Shown: positions 12,001-26,486 of the stretch, in pieces
Layout: each line of letters opens with the position of its first letter
Numbering within the stretch: position 1 is the stretch's first letter
Source of the DNA: Gymnogyps californianus
Taxonomy: Eukaryota; Chordata; Aves; Accipitriformes; Cathartidae
Length of the DNA: 64,000 nt
Reading direction: 5' to 3'
Assembly: GCF_018139145.2 (NCBI RefSeq)
Contig: NC_059473.1
Coordinates: 66,260,707-66,324,706 of the forward strand
The notes under the pieces: generated by a model
Databases searched by the model: none
What the model was told of the DNA's origin: nothing
What the model saw: only the letters and a program-made list of their open reading frames with translations
Position numbers and translations under genes: made by a program

Positions 12001-15000
12001 TGAATCTTGCAAAGTGTCTCTCTTCAGAGCAGATAAAGACTAAGAGAAACTAAAAGGTATTCATTCTAAGCAGAGACAATTTCAGCTTTCCTAATGCTCC
12101 TGCATACTGTTCAGCTGATCCAGAAGGAACGTAGCAAAGCTTTTTTTAGATGATGCTTGTGGTGCAAATTATGTAAAAAGTGGGTGAGGAAGAAAAGCTG
12201 ATCTGCATTTCAACTTAAAAGTATTTCTGCACTCAGAACCTAAGCTGTTCCCAGGCTTATGTATATAAACACACATATACACACACAGAGAGTGCAGAAG
12301 ACAGTGTATCACTGTAAGTGTTGTTTTGGGAGCACCTACCAAATCAGAATTACAATCCCCATCTAGAAGAAAAAACAGGGATAAACAAATCATCTGTTGG
12401 ACTTCCCAAAATGCAAGCATTTTCCTACTGTGTTTGACAGTGCAGACTATGCTCCCATTTCTTTCTGATACTTGGTTTGTAATGCAATGTGTAATTCTAT
12501 CACATTTTCAACTGTGTCCTTCTGAAAACACTTCCAATTCAATTTTTCTGGAGAAAAAGCTTAAATGACTAGACTAAACTATTTTTAAAGTATTTGATTT
12601 TCTTATTCTTCAATGGCTTAAGAATATTCCTAGAAACATGTACTATAAAGAAAAAAATGTTACTGAGTTGGCATTTGCATTCTAAACCAGAAGTGCCTAT
12701 TTTAGCTATGCTTTTTAAAACCACATTAAAATACTTCCAGGAAAATCTCATCACTAATACATGTTTTACAACACTGCCTTCTAGAGAGAGAATCTTGCTC
12801 CTATTCACTGTAAATCACTATTTCTGTGAGTTTCATTTGCTGAACGCACTGTACCTTTTCAGCAAAGGCTGGGACACCAGCCACCGATACGCCTGCCTTC
12901 TATTTTAAGTGCAACCTCTGGGCGAGGCTCAAGACCAAATCTGCCAACTGTCCAGATTGTTTACCCTCAGGAATGCATTCAGAGCCGTGTTTAGAATAAG
13001 CCATACAGCACCTCTGGGTGAAAACCCCAAATATATTCAAGCTCTGCGGAGTACGCACAGCACCCTTCTTTGCAGAGTGGACATGTCTATCTGTGGTGTG
13101 TACGTCCCGAGGTATCCCATCTATTCCTGCAGTGATTTTGCCTGACTGAGAGTGGGTGTATGAGATGGACTTCATAGTGGATGCCAGCATACAAGAATGT
13201 GTCCCTCTTGACATATGAGACTTGTAGATATGTCCCAACACAATGACAATGTGAAAAGCTGGAGCAAGATACACCTCACACTTCAGGGTCTTCCCAAGGC
13301 TCACCTTACAAGCCTAAGCCTCTGAGACCTATCAAGCATTCATTTAATTCAATATTCAGCTAGTTCCTGCTGTTGTGGAAAAGAAAGATTAAGGAATGTG
13401 TAAAAGTGGGGGGACCAGAAACTGAAGGATATGTTAGTTGTTGTGGGGGAAAAATCCTCCAAAATCACACAAAGAAATTGAATCGCTTAGCTTAATACAA
13501 ATTACTAAATACCATGTGTGAAAAAACAGTGCAATTTAAGTCAAGGCAAAAATTTTGGTACTTATATACTTTTTCCTTCTAAAACTTCAAAAGTGAACTG
13601 AACAGTTGAGATAATGAGGCTTGAAAAGAGTTATGTTCATAGCCTGGCAGTCTCTCAATGATTCTGCCAAGCAGTAAGTAGCTAAAGACAGCTATCATTG
13701 TCCAATTATGGTTTACTGAGAGTTAACCTCACTGTGAGGACACCAAAAAAGTTTTAAGGAGAATATAAAAACTTTCCCTTACTTTCAACTTACTTACTAC
13801 AGTAAAATAATGAAATTTTTTTTCTTATGTGTATAAAAATTAAACAAGAGAAAGATGTGGCAGTGGCAAGGCTCTAATGACTATGTTCTGATAAACTGGT
13901 AAACCTTAATTTCCAAAAAATTATCACTACACTGTTTGCCTTTTTTTTAAGAGGACTTCCATTTTTTGCCCAAATGTTGTTTTGAATATTTTCTTTACTT
14001 TCCTGATTACATTTAGCATTTTTAAATGCTTATTTTGAAATACAGGAAAACCTGGCTACCAAGAAAAAGAAGTTAGAGGTCTGTTCTTATACTTCCTTCC
14101 CTTATTCTCCATTCAAACATAACAAATTTTTACATTTAAAATAAAATTCAATATGAACACAGCACAGTGAGATATTTTTTCCAATGTACATATATTATCA
14201 ATCAAACACATTATGTTAAAACTTGCTTTCTGGAACACTGAGTGTTGTGCATAGCCTAGAAGAACAATTCTTGTTAAAAAAAAATCAAAATTAATTTTCC
14301 ACTAGAACAAGCAAATTGAATAAACTTTTTTAAAAGGCAAAAAAAATTTAAAATAAATGGTGACTACTAATATTCTTTCCCTTCAAAGTTTGTCAAGAAA
14401 GTCAGTGAAATGCACTGACACTGTATCACAGTTTTGTGTGTCACATCTGCTAAGGCCGCTGACTCCAGTCAGTATTTTATTGCTGATGTATTGCTCTTCA
14501 TTATCGTTCTATACTAGAATTCTTCTGGGATATGGAACACTTATTTATTTTAGCTCACTAAATGTGCCCGAACTTTAGCTGGCATAAGGTTGCACAGTGA
14601 GGCCCTGATTACAGCCCTCTTTCCATTCCTGTTGCAACACTCCTCAGTATTGCAACTTTTCCCCATTCTCCAACATGTGGAGCTCCAGAGTCCAGATTTG
14701 TTAACTTTCTGAGAATATTACAAAGTTCCTTTTTTCCTGCTTGTTAAACCTGCTGGTAAGAATGCAAGTCAAGACGGAGTTGAGATTTAAGGTAGTCCTT
14801 TCTGTAAAATTTTCATTTATTTAAGAGGTACTTGACAGCAGAAGGCTCCTTAAATATGTACTTTTACAGTCTGAAGAAAAAGTAAATGTTGAATACACAG
14901 ATGCCCTATGCTCTTTGAAGTTCAGGAAATCAGCAGTAATAGGTTATTTCTGCTGACTTTCTGGTGAGAACAAAACCCCAGCATTTTAGGTCATTTTTCA

Positions 15001-18000
15001 GTCTTTTGCATATTATTCTGGTATGCCAGTGAAAATGTGGTATTTGGTGCTGTGCAAATAAACACTTAGCATTAAAGAATAGAAATGAAGGGACCAATGC
15101 TAGTTACTGTGCATTACAGTTATGTTTTCAAGATTGTATCAAAGGCTCTTCATGATTCACGGGAGGACAAAAGGAAAGTAGCATGAAGTCAGCAAAGGAA
15201 TCCATGTGAAAATTATATTTAATAAACCACAATTAATAAGTTTTTGATGTTGTCAGCTGATAGCACTTGCTAGATCGCTGCACCTTAATATGGTTCACTG
15301 AAATCTGCCTGCATGCTGTCATTTGCTTTAGTAAACTGTATAGCTACCCCAGGAACACACCTTAACCAATCTGTTTGTTCAGATTATACAGAAAAAAAAA
15401 TATTCTGAAAGAAAAGGATTAACCCTTGACTTGCTTTCCTTTGAAATAACACATTTCACCTCAAAGCCTTCCAGAAAAGGAACCTCTAGATTTGAATATA
15501 TCCTTAAATACCTCCTTTTCTTTCACAGCCAACAGGCCTTCAAAAGGATCAGCCACAGTGGGAAGAAGGTCTGTGAATGGAGCAGGAAGAAAGAAGGATG
15601 CTCTGACCAGTGACCAGGTTCAATACAGAGAATCCTCAATTTTGAGTGCTTGACTGGCGCACACATACGAAACGTGCAGGAAGTCAGACCGATGACCAAA
15701 ATTGATGCCCAGAGGAATTCTAGCTTCCTCCACACCAATGAGATGAGAAAGCAGCTTAGTCTTCCAAGCAGTTAATTCTCCACCATTGCCAGGACTTTGA
15801 CCACTGGCAGCAGGCAAAACGTCCTTGTTCCACGCCTGCACCACGCACCTGCAGGACTCCACAGGAACATCATCTTTGCAGCCTACCTAAACCCATTCAG
15901 CTCAGTGAAGGGCCAGGTGGGCTAACAGCCCATGCTATAGCAGAGATCAGGCTGGACTATGGAATCATCTCTGGCTTTATACTTCATGCAGCTTCAACAG
16001 CTATTTTTCAGAAATTCAGCAGTCTCCACCTTGAGTTTCAAACAGAAATCAAGTACGGACCCTTCAGGCTACCCTCTTGTTTGAATTGTTTTATCTGATT
16101 TATGTGCAGCACCATGGCTTTCATCTGAGATGCACAATGTAATTTAAAGCAGTATTTACAAGGCTAAGCCCATACCTATGCCAGCTAAAACTGATACATG
16201 GAGTACAATCTTTTGCAGATAGCAAATGCGCTAAACTGTTAAGCTCTGCTCTGAGTATACCGGTTAAAACAAACTTATTTCAGGAACAACTTTGCTCTCA
16301 GTCCTTCCTAAAAAGACAGAAATGGGGCAATGGAAAATATTTCAGGATCTAGCACACATATTCTAGAATGCTGTAAACATTTAGTCTAGCAATCATTTAT
16401 TGACTGTAATTTTAAAAAGCTGTTTCTTTCCTTTTACAATTTTTTTCTTGCTGTTTTAATTTACACTATGAAAAGGAAGGGGAAAACAGCATGGAATTTG
16501 AAATGTTCATTCTTACAAACAGGCACAAAAAACACATTCATTATTAATGTATCTTTGCAGCAAGTGTACTGAATAATCTGCATTTATCACTTGCAGGTGA
16601 CCCCTTAGCATATGGTCTACCAAGACACCACAAACACATTACCAAAGGATTGAAAGTTGGACAACTGTTGATGTAATTTTAACTAATAGGTATTGCACTG
16701 CCATGGCTGCCTCTGTGTGAATCTATTGGATTCATCATCATGAAGAGAAGTGCCAGATAGTCTCTACTAAAAGATCAGGACAGGCAGTAACACTGACTCA
16801 TTTCTTACGGTATTCTGCTCCAAGGTTTTCTTGAGACCAAAGCAGAAAACTCATTCTAAATGGAAAGGAGAACTGGGAATGCCAGACAGCTTTTGCTTTC
16901 CCAGATGACTGTGAACTAAACTCCTTTTGGTTAGTCATACACAGATGCTTGTTATTGCCTTCATACATTCTTCTCAGAAAAACCTAAGTAACACAAAAAT
17001 CATGTCCTGCCCCAAAGTTAACAGAAACTTCTGATGGAACCCAGCCATTCTTTTGCTACAGATCAACAGCCTCCTAATTTTAATACTGATTTAAACAAAT
17101 AGTTCTGCCATTTTCCATTGGCCTCCAATTACAGATGAGATAAAATATTAGAGTTCATTAAAATAATGTAAACCTAACTATACTACTTACCCAAGAGACT
17201 CAAACATTAACAGAATACACTTACAGATTTAAAATTAAAATACACGTATTTTCAAATAAACTCAAATCAATGTTATTATTTTGTAAGTCATTATGTATAA
17301 GAGTATTGACAACAATTAATCTGAATGTCATGTATACCTAGAAGAAGTAAAAAGTAAAGTAAGAACAAGTGAAGCAAAGCTTGTGCATTACGATTTTCTA
17401 TCACATCTCTATAAAAAGATGTAGAAGTGATATCTACTTAATATAAAGTCGGTAACACTGAAAGTGCATAATCTGAAAGTCCTCCTAGAAATCTATGGAG
17501 TCAAAAGTGAGCTAACAGCTAGGAGTGATTTACTGGAAGGTTCTCAAAAAAAGCCAGCTAGCACTACACCTAGAAGAATTCCTTGTATCTTCATCTAGAA
17601 ACATGCTTATTGTCTTTCAATCTCAGTTTTCTAGACTTATAACTACGAGGGCAGTGTGTTCTGGAATTTTCGTTTCATATATGAACACCTATTCTATTTG
17701 TACAAAAATTGTATCATTTTGAGAAAAACATTTTCATTCTTGAAAGGGAATTCAAGAATTGGGAGCTTTGACTGAGATGCCTATATTAACTAAGTACAAC
17801 TAAGTAACTGAGTGGGCATTCCTACATATTTCTTTAGTCCAAGGACACAGTGATATTTATAAAGGTCAAGAAAAAGGGAATGTGATTCTGCATGTGCTGT
17901 CACAACAAGGAAAAGACAGAATATCTACTAAACGAAATAACAAATTCTTTCTCCCTTCCTCAATGTATTGAAAAATATTTCTTCACAAAATGTACTCATG

Positions 18001-21000
18001 TATAAACAGGCTTTAAAAGAAGTAAAATGGTTTCTTGTGTTTTCTCTGGATTCTGTTTATTTCCATAAAATTTCTGTGTACTGTACAAACTACAACTGTG
18101 TTTCCCTCCTAGGGAAGGGAAAGAGACATTTGTTTTCATCCTTAGCAATGATAAATATGTTTTGGAGATAGGAGAAATCACTGGTTACACCTTCAGTAGC
18201 TGCTCTGATTTTTAAATTGCTGTTTTATACCAATTGATAAAATAGGATTTATCTGTTTTAATTACAATGTTAAACATGAACTTTTTATTTAAGTGCTAAT
18301 GAAGCTTTTATGTAAGAATGCAAAAGATAGCATGGCTTGAAAAATAAGCTCACATACAAAAGATAACAACATGCAACAATCAAAAAAGATGCTCCTTTAA
18401 ATGGACATTCATAAACATGTCAGTGTATGAGACTCTCTGAACTGTTTCCAAAGAAAAGGAACATTTCAGTGACTCATGTACTAACAATACATCAGAAAAC
18501 GAACATCTGGGCTGTACTCAGTCCAAAGCCTATCATGGGGAATCTACTGTGCAACTGGTAGGAAGCAGCTTTGATATATGTCAAGGTACCATATGAGTCC
18601 CATAGTCAAAGGCTGTCCAAACCCACATTTATTCACTGCTTTTCTGGTGTGCTTTTTCTTAACCTCCTCCATGCAAACACCACCCACTTCTGTGGCTAAA
18701 TTGATTAAAAGGTTTCCAGCAAGAAAAGAGCTGCTTAAAAGTAAAATATTTTGCATTACCTCACAGTAAAGTAATTACCAGGAGTTATGCTATGTAGACA
18801 TGGATGCATGTGCATATACACAAACGTGCAAACACACACACACAGAGACATATATACATGTATCTATCAACCCTATATACTGATAATTTGTCTCTAATGA
18901 ATACCAAAAAAAGACAGGCACCAAACAGAGCATTTAGACAGGAGTGATGTGTCTGCATCCAAAAACTGAATAAAAAACACATATTCTATTATTGTCCAGC
19001 AGTAGAAGTAGCCACGTTCAGAACTGGCTCAGTTTGAACAGCCTGGGCTCCATCTGCTTAGGATCCAGAAACTGGACACTCCCTTTCCTAAATTGCCACA
19101 ACATTAAGAGTCCAGTGGGCATTGTAACATTGTGCCTGTGACCTCCATAAGGCTAGGCACTCCAAGAAATAATCACAGGATTACAGAGTCTGACCTGGGG
19201 CAAGATGGGGCTCATTCTTTGGCCCTATGAGATCTGAATTCTTTGCTACTCTGGAGAAGCTCCTTGAAGAACACAGGTGCATCATTCAGCTTCCATGCTA
19301 AGCTGCTGGTTGTGGCTCTTCCAGCCTTCAGGGGCTTGAATTCCCCCAAGCTGGGGGAAGAAAAAAGCCCTGATGTCCAACTTGAGTGGAACCAAACTAT
19401 ATATGTAGTAAATACTTCCTCTTTAAAATAAAAGAAGTGAAACCTGATTTAAGTACCCATGTATCATCAGCAGAGGATACTGGGGTTTGGATCCCAGTAG
19501 GGTGAGAAGCCTAACTCAAAAATCAAAGAAAGAGAGAGAGGTGTTGACACAGTAAGAACTGTGTTGGGTGTTTCCCACTGGCTTGTTCAATGCAGCACTC
19601 AGTTCAGCCTGCAATTTCTTGACTCTGCTCTGAGACACTGGACTCTGCACACAATTGGAAATGGAGGCATCTCATTCTGGGGCCAAATTCCTACAAAAGA
19701 TATTCACCTAAAACCTTTCTTTGACCTGTAAGTTTTGTTTATACACAAAGACATATAACAAACCCCTCCTTTAATAAAAAACAGCAGGACTTGTCAACAT
19801 AATACACCTATCAAATGCACTTTTCAGTCAGGTAGATAACATACATTCAGTCCATGTGTTATAGTTCAGGGCGCAAAAGCCTGTGGACCAGGACTGTGGA
19901 CCAAAATCTGTTTGGAAAACAGCCCGTAAGAGAGTGTCTGTAGAGCGAATTCTTACTATAATTGCACTAATAGCACAAAGTTATTAATATAATTGCACTG
20001 ATGGACCATTACATTTGAATTTGCACAAATGTAAATTTACACTGAAAAAATGTATACATGTGACAGAATGCAACCCCTTACAGGTTCTTCCATTAGATTA
20101 AATAAACCCATAAAGACAAAAGTGTTCAAATAAAAAAGCAATAATCAGAATAGCTACCGCTACAAAAGACAAACTTACTAAATATATGCAGCTGACTAAT
20201 TCCATGCGTTTGAGCATTGCAACTCATCTGGAGTCTAGACAAGAGGGGTGCGAAGTAGAAGCTCAAAAATATTCAAATATTCAAAAATATTTTGTACTTG
20301 ACTGTTGCATTCTACTGTGTAATTCTTACCTTTAAATCTACCCTACTACAGAGCAATATTCTCCCAAAATAATGTTCTTTTTCTTAGAATTTCATTATGT
20401 AAGCCTCACCACCACTGGCCCTGTACCACTGAAGTCCCAAACTCAGAAAGAAGTGAAGAAAAGGACTGAAAGTGATTGGAGAGTTTAAAATTAAAAGGGC
20501 AGATAAACAATCAGAAAGAACTCAATTTTTAAAACCTCTTAGCCCTTGTTCCTCATAAGCAACCTGAATAATTACAGCATCATGGTGAAAATTGGTAATG
20601 TAAGCCAAAAAAGGCCCCATGAGACAGAGAAGCAGTAAAAATACAGATGATACTTTATCAGGAAATTATTTACAATAGTTTAAAAATAACTAAGGCATTA
20701 GGATTTACACATCTGTATTTCAAATTACGGATTTAGGTTTACTTCGAAATATGTGTTTGTTATGCCTATATAGAAAGAATTGTACTGTAATATTTCAAAC
20801 TCCATTTGGAGAAACAGTATGCCTTCATGTGTTTTGTGTTCTTCAAAATTAAGAAAAGCTATCCTCAAGAATATAAATAACCACTAAGTACATTCAAACC
20901 AATCCAGGTAATGAATTATGAAGAAAGATAAACCAGATGTTCTGTATATTTCTGAAAAGAAAAAATATGTATGAGAAGCTCTGACTAGATAACTAGATAA

Positions 21001-24000
21001 CTAACTGCAAGACGACTGGAAGATGTAAAGGATTGAGGTAACAGCTAATCTGGATTATGGATGGTAATTGAGATATTTGGAGATCAGCATCTCTACATCT
21101 TGGGTGATATGTCAGGAAAGGAAATGACAATGAATAGAAAATGGAATTCACCAATAATAAAGATCACAAAGAATTCAACATATGCTTCTAAAAGAGTACA
21201 TTCATAAGTAGGTATATTTGCCATGTAAAATAATGATTGCTTTTACTTGCTTTCATGTGAAAATAACATTTCTAATATTAAGGATACACTAACAAGTCTC
21301 CTCTTCTGCCAAAGGTTGTATAACATCCTAATCAAGTGATGTACAATTTTAACATCCAATGTGTTTTGTGTTTGCAATACAATAGATAGGAATGGGGAAG
21401 GAAAACTATAGAGCTTGCCTGCATTTGAAAGATAAGACAGATTAACACTGGCTGGGAATTTTAAAGTACTAAGAGCTGTTTCTGAATAACTCCATATGTG
21501 AACGCTCTTATTTTGGAATAAGAGTGCTTTGTTCCTGTTCAGCTTGACCCACTTTCCAAGTGTATTTAATTAGGAACAGTTTTATGTGTAAGTAAGCCTT
21601 TTGTTTGTTCTCTTGATTAAAGCAATAAAGTTGAGTATCTAGGGTTTCTGATTCAAAACACCTTAAACATTTTAAAAAAAATAAGCTATGGAAACAGTGC
21701 CTAGGTATTAAAATGCAATTGTGGCATTTTCACTGTTTCCCTAAATAAGTGTTTTCAAAGGTAAAAGGTTTTTTAAACAGTCTTCAGTCAGCAATTACTT
21801 TCTGCTGTAATCCGTAGGTTGTGGATGGTTACTCAGAATTCTTTAAGACAAATCTGCTCTTCGCAAAACACGAAGTTACAGCAGAGGTTTTTAAAAGTAT
21901 ATGCCAAAGGGTCAATGGTAGTGTCTCAGCACTTCAGAAATCAAGCTATTTACCTGAAGTAAAACCATGCAGTCTAGAGAGGACAAGTGGAGCTCACTCT
22001 TCCTGTACTTATAGCTGACCCAAATCCAGGTGAACAGAATCTGTGGTGTCAGCTCAAGCTGTCAAGCTCTGCACTGTGCCAACCATATACTCCTAGATAT
22101 CTGCTCAGAATGCAAGCGGTGTGAATCCACACTGACTCAGAAAATACAATGTAGACATGTTTAGAAACTTGAAAAATTGGAAGCCTAACTTCAGGTGTCT
22201 GCAAGTATGTCTAATAAGTATGAGTATGTATGCATGTTTGACCCAGGCCTGGTACCACAGCTTTGGCCACATAAATCTCCTGACCTACTGATGCTTGTGT
22301 AGAAATTACTACATAGCTGAACACTATAGCATCAGCCTAGAGACGGCAGCCAACACTTGAGAAGCAGGAAGAACAGCTTCATTAAGCATTGTCATCTCCA
22401 CCTGATCCCGAGTGCTCCTTGTTGGTTCCACAGCACAAGCAAGCGGGGTACCTTAAACTGCTAAAGTAATATCAGATAGTTGATGTCATGAGTGGTTGAC
22501 ACATTTAATCGTGCAACGGAACAGATGAGGAATGTCCACCTAGAATGAAAGGCAGTGTAAAACAGTTATTTCTTATGCATTGCTCAGCCATTTATTATTG
22601 GCTGTAAACGGCAAGGTTTGGCGCTGCTCTGCCTACAATGGTTCTATTCTAACCCACGTCCTCTGGTAAATTTTCAAGCTGTGGGGCAGGGGGATTAAGC
22701 CCAATGCTGGACCGTCCCCTGCTGGATGGCTGACAAGTAAGGGCCCACATGCAGACTCAGACATACTTCACCAAGAAGAAATGGAAACTCTTCACCTATG
22801 TAACAAAGCAACATGTTTATGAATTGTATATTGCACCCTCCCAGAAAGTTCTCTAAACTGCATGAGTACACCCTCCAACTGTTCATACCCAACAGATCTG
22901 TGTAAGTGTCCTATAAACAGAAGGGTGGTTCAGATTTCTCTCCTGTCATTAAATCTTAATTCAGATCTTAAATGTTTGATCTTCATTTGAAAAATAGAAG
23001 ATCGCATACTATGTGTTCAGCAGGTACTGTGATGACCCTTTCTGATGTGTTTAAGAACAGATTAAAACTTCAGGTAATTTGGCAGCCTACTGATAAGACA
23101 ATAATGTCATGTTTTAGCTTGTGGTGGACGTAAACTTGCTCTTACATTCAACTGCTTCCGTAAGAAACAGAGCATTGCTGCTTTCTAGGAAACAAGAAAG
23201 GACACTATATGCCACATTAACAATGTTTCTTTAAAATCTCTCACATTTTATCTTGGAATTATTTCCACTGAAAAGAAACCACTTTACAAATACTAGGGTA
23301 GGGCCTTCAAAAATATTTTATGTACAGCCTAGAATAAGAAAACTACTGGAAATGCAATTATCACCTGTTTCTATTCGTTGCTGAGTACTGTTCTGAAAGA
23401 GTCACGTAAGTTGTAGTACTAAGCAAAACAAGCCCTTTTCCTCAACAACTACATTTTTATGTCACTCTATTATCCCTGAAGTACAGATCTCTATTGATCT
23501 GCAACCATGTCTTATTTTAGAATACCTCACAGGGATTAGGTAGGAAGAATAGTAGACTCCCTCTGTGTAACCATGCAGCACACTGGATAAGCTCTTCAGA
23601 TCTACACGAACAATCAACAATTGAAAAATGGGGACATTTGAACAATGGAAAACCGGTTTTTCTTTCACTCCATGTCCTTCAAACTACTGAAAAACACTCC
23701 CCACAGGAACCGCAACCTTCCGTTTGATGTTAAGACTATACAATAAATACATATCAACAAAAGCAATATCCTAGATAGGAAAATTTTAAGAATGAAAAGT
23801 AATTATTTTTTACTGATCTATTCAATGAAAGAATATTACATATTTAATTTATTCCTCACCTCCTAGGCGGTCTGTTTACTTTTTGCAATTAACATATCTT
23901 GAAATTAATGTTTTACATAATTTCAATGTACTTTTAATATATTAAATTTAGGAATAATTTATTTGTTTGGACACCAAAGTCTGCTTGAGGAAAAATGTCT

Positions 24001-24420
24001 TTAAAGCAGAAATACTTAAGATACAAAAAAGCTGCTGGACGTTATTAAATTGTATTTTATAGCATACTATGTTATGTTGCAAAAAATCAATTGTCTTTTT
24101 TATATACTCAACTCAATTTGCAGTCATGAGTCACATTCTTACTGATGTCAAATATGCTTTTGTGCTTTCCTGTCAGATTTACCTCATCAGTTTTATCCCA
24201 TTGTCTGCACGTATTCTTGAAAGTCATTTGTGGAAAATCTTATTTTCACTTATTTTCAACTACTGATAACAGCTCTGGCATGAAAACACATCACTACTTC
24301 AAACACCTTTTTGTTGAAAAATAAAAGGACAATAGCCTTTTGAATAGAATTACATTATGGTATTTTTTAAAGAAAATTGCAAAAATCACCCTGTACAATA
24401 AAGCAAATATTACATACCTC

Positions 24421-24456
24421 ATAATCACAGAATCATGAATCACAGAATCACAGAAG
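24421..24456 (-). mobile_element. Short CR1 3'-terminal microsatellite remnant
   Basis: Repeated atcacaga units (aatcacagaatcatgaatca then cagaatcacagaag) are the reverse complement of the octamer tail (ATTCTGTG-type) that ends CR1 elements. The CR1 body that should follow is not recognisable, so this is either an extremely short insertion or an old eroded one. Confidence 0.5.
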
Positions 24457-25912
24457 GTGATGAGAAGGTTTTACTTACTTTAAGTATTAGGAGATGAATG
24501 ATTGAATTCTAAACATCATGTTCCTGTCTTTAAAGCTCCTTGTCACTTTCTAACGAAAAGTTTGTTACACATTTGCCAACATTAAAGCTCAAAGTCAGGG
24601 ACATTAGAATTTGCCCTCAAAACAATGAAATAATCTGAAATGAAAATTTCCACTTTCAAACCATATTTACATTGGTTGTTTCCCTCTCATTCAGCTTGTT
24701 CCCTCCTTATCCACACACAGAATGTATCAATATAGCTTTTAAGTTATAACTGGTATTACAAAATTAATGTAAAAATGCTATCTCATTATGAAAAATGCTA
24801 TACTAATGGTCAACGTTTCAACAGCAGAAAATTACCAAATACAGAAGAAACTGCCCAATGTAGCGATACAAGATGAGATATGTCGCTAGAGCTAAAGAGA
24901 ACATCCATCAAGTTTTAATGTAAGACTAGTGAAAAGGAATTGATAGGGGACCACTCTGTTCTCAGTAGTGAATGGAAAATATTTGATGTGTGTAAGAAAC
25001 CACTGGATCACCACTTTCTAGTCACTGTCCATAAAGAGGCTGGCTTCTAGGTTAATAACTAAAATGGGAGTGTTTCTCTGTCATGTTTAAAAGAATCATT
25101 TTTATAAGTCAATATTCTACCACATGACTCTGCTAAGAAATTGTGCTTTAGGAAAAGACTTTGCTGATTAGCACACAATACCTGTTGCTTTTTATGTAGG
25201 CAAAGAGTTATTAAGCATACTGTATGCACAAAATTGCAGCAGCTGTGGATAAACTCAACACAAACAGTGAATTAATTACTAATTTCGAATGTTAAGAAAC
25301 AGCCCCTGGGAAGCTGCCCAAGACATTTTTATCCAAAAGCAGTATGACTGTCATATTAGTAAGTAAAATTTGGGAAGAGTGCCATAGATATGCAAGAAAC
25401 TCAAGAGCAGGTACTCACAGCCTCGTAGAGTGGAGATAGTAGAAGCTAGCCTACAAATAGACTGTCAAGGAAAGAAAAATTGAGAAGAAACAGACCTAGG
25501 AGCATTTTGAAATTATAGAAAAAGAAGAAAGAAGGACAGATACCAGATAAAACAAAGAATGATTCATTATTTTAGAAGAAGTGATTCATTGTCATGCAAG
25601 TAAGAAGGAGAGTAAAAGAAAGCAACACATGATATGCATAATTTTGCAGGATGTAGAATCTGGACAATTAAAACAGCATTTACTTGGTTACCATTGTTGT
25701 TTCCAATCTGCGAAAATGTTTAATTGCTATATGAATAAAATCAATCACATTTAGGTCAAAACATCTGTAGACAGAGAAGCAGGAGAGTATCTAAAGGAGA
25801 CAAATGCCAGTCTTTCTCTTCATTTAAGCCCGTGTCACTTTAAAAAGATTTCAGACAAATTGGGCAAACTTCATATTGCAGACTGTATTTGAATCCTCTT
25901 CTTCCTGATGAT

Positions 25913-26486
25913 TGTCGTAGTTTAACCCCAGCCGGCAACTAGGCACCACACAGCTGCTTGCTCACTCCCCCCACCCAGTGGGATGGGGGAGAGAATCGAA
26001 AAAAACCCTCGTGGGTTGATAAAGACAGTTTAATAGGACAGAAAGGAAGGAAAATAATGATAAGAATAAGAAAATGACAATAATAATACTAAAAGAATTA
26101 GAATATACAAAAGAAGTGATGCACAATGCAATTGCTCACCACTTGCTGACCAATGCCCAGTTAGTTCCCGAGCAGCGATCTGCCCCTCCCAGCCAACTCT
26201 CCCCAGTTTATATACTGGGCATGACGTCATATGATATGGAATATCCCTTTGGCCAGTTTGGGTCAGCTGTCCTGGCGGTGTCCCCTCCCAGCTTCTTGTG
26301 CCCCTCCAGCCTTCTTGCTGGCTGACCATGAGAAGCTGAAAAATCCTTGACTTAGTATAAACACTACCTAGCAACAACTAAAAGCATCAGTGTGTTATCA
26401 ACATTATTTTCCTACTAAATCCAAAACACTGCACTATACCAGCTACTAGGAAGAAAATTAACTCTATTCCAGCTGAAACCAGGACA
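25913..26486. mobile_element. Solo LTR of an avian endogenous retrovirus with 5-bp TSD
   Basis: A 574-bp element starts with TG (tgtcgtagtttaacccc) and ends with CA (gaaaccaggaca). It is flanked on both sides by the same five bases, ATGAT (25908-25912 and 26487-26491). The sequence, including the GCCGGCAACTAGGCACCAC and CCCAGTGGGATGGGGG stretches, matches my memory of an LTR family dispersed in many bird genomes. A 5-bp duplication fits ERVL-like or other class III elements, as opposed to the 6 bp typical of ERVK. No internal retroviral genes are present, so this is what recombination between two LTRs leaves behind. Family assignment is from memory. Confidence 0.88.

Noticed and set aside
12900..13304. 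Minus-strand open frame of 134 codons
   Set aside because: It lies inside an AKAP7 intron, resembles no known protein, and has no supporting signals; a long frame by chance or an old repeat is more likely.
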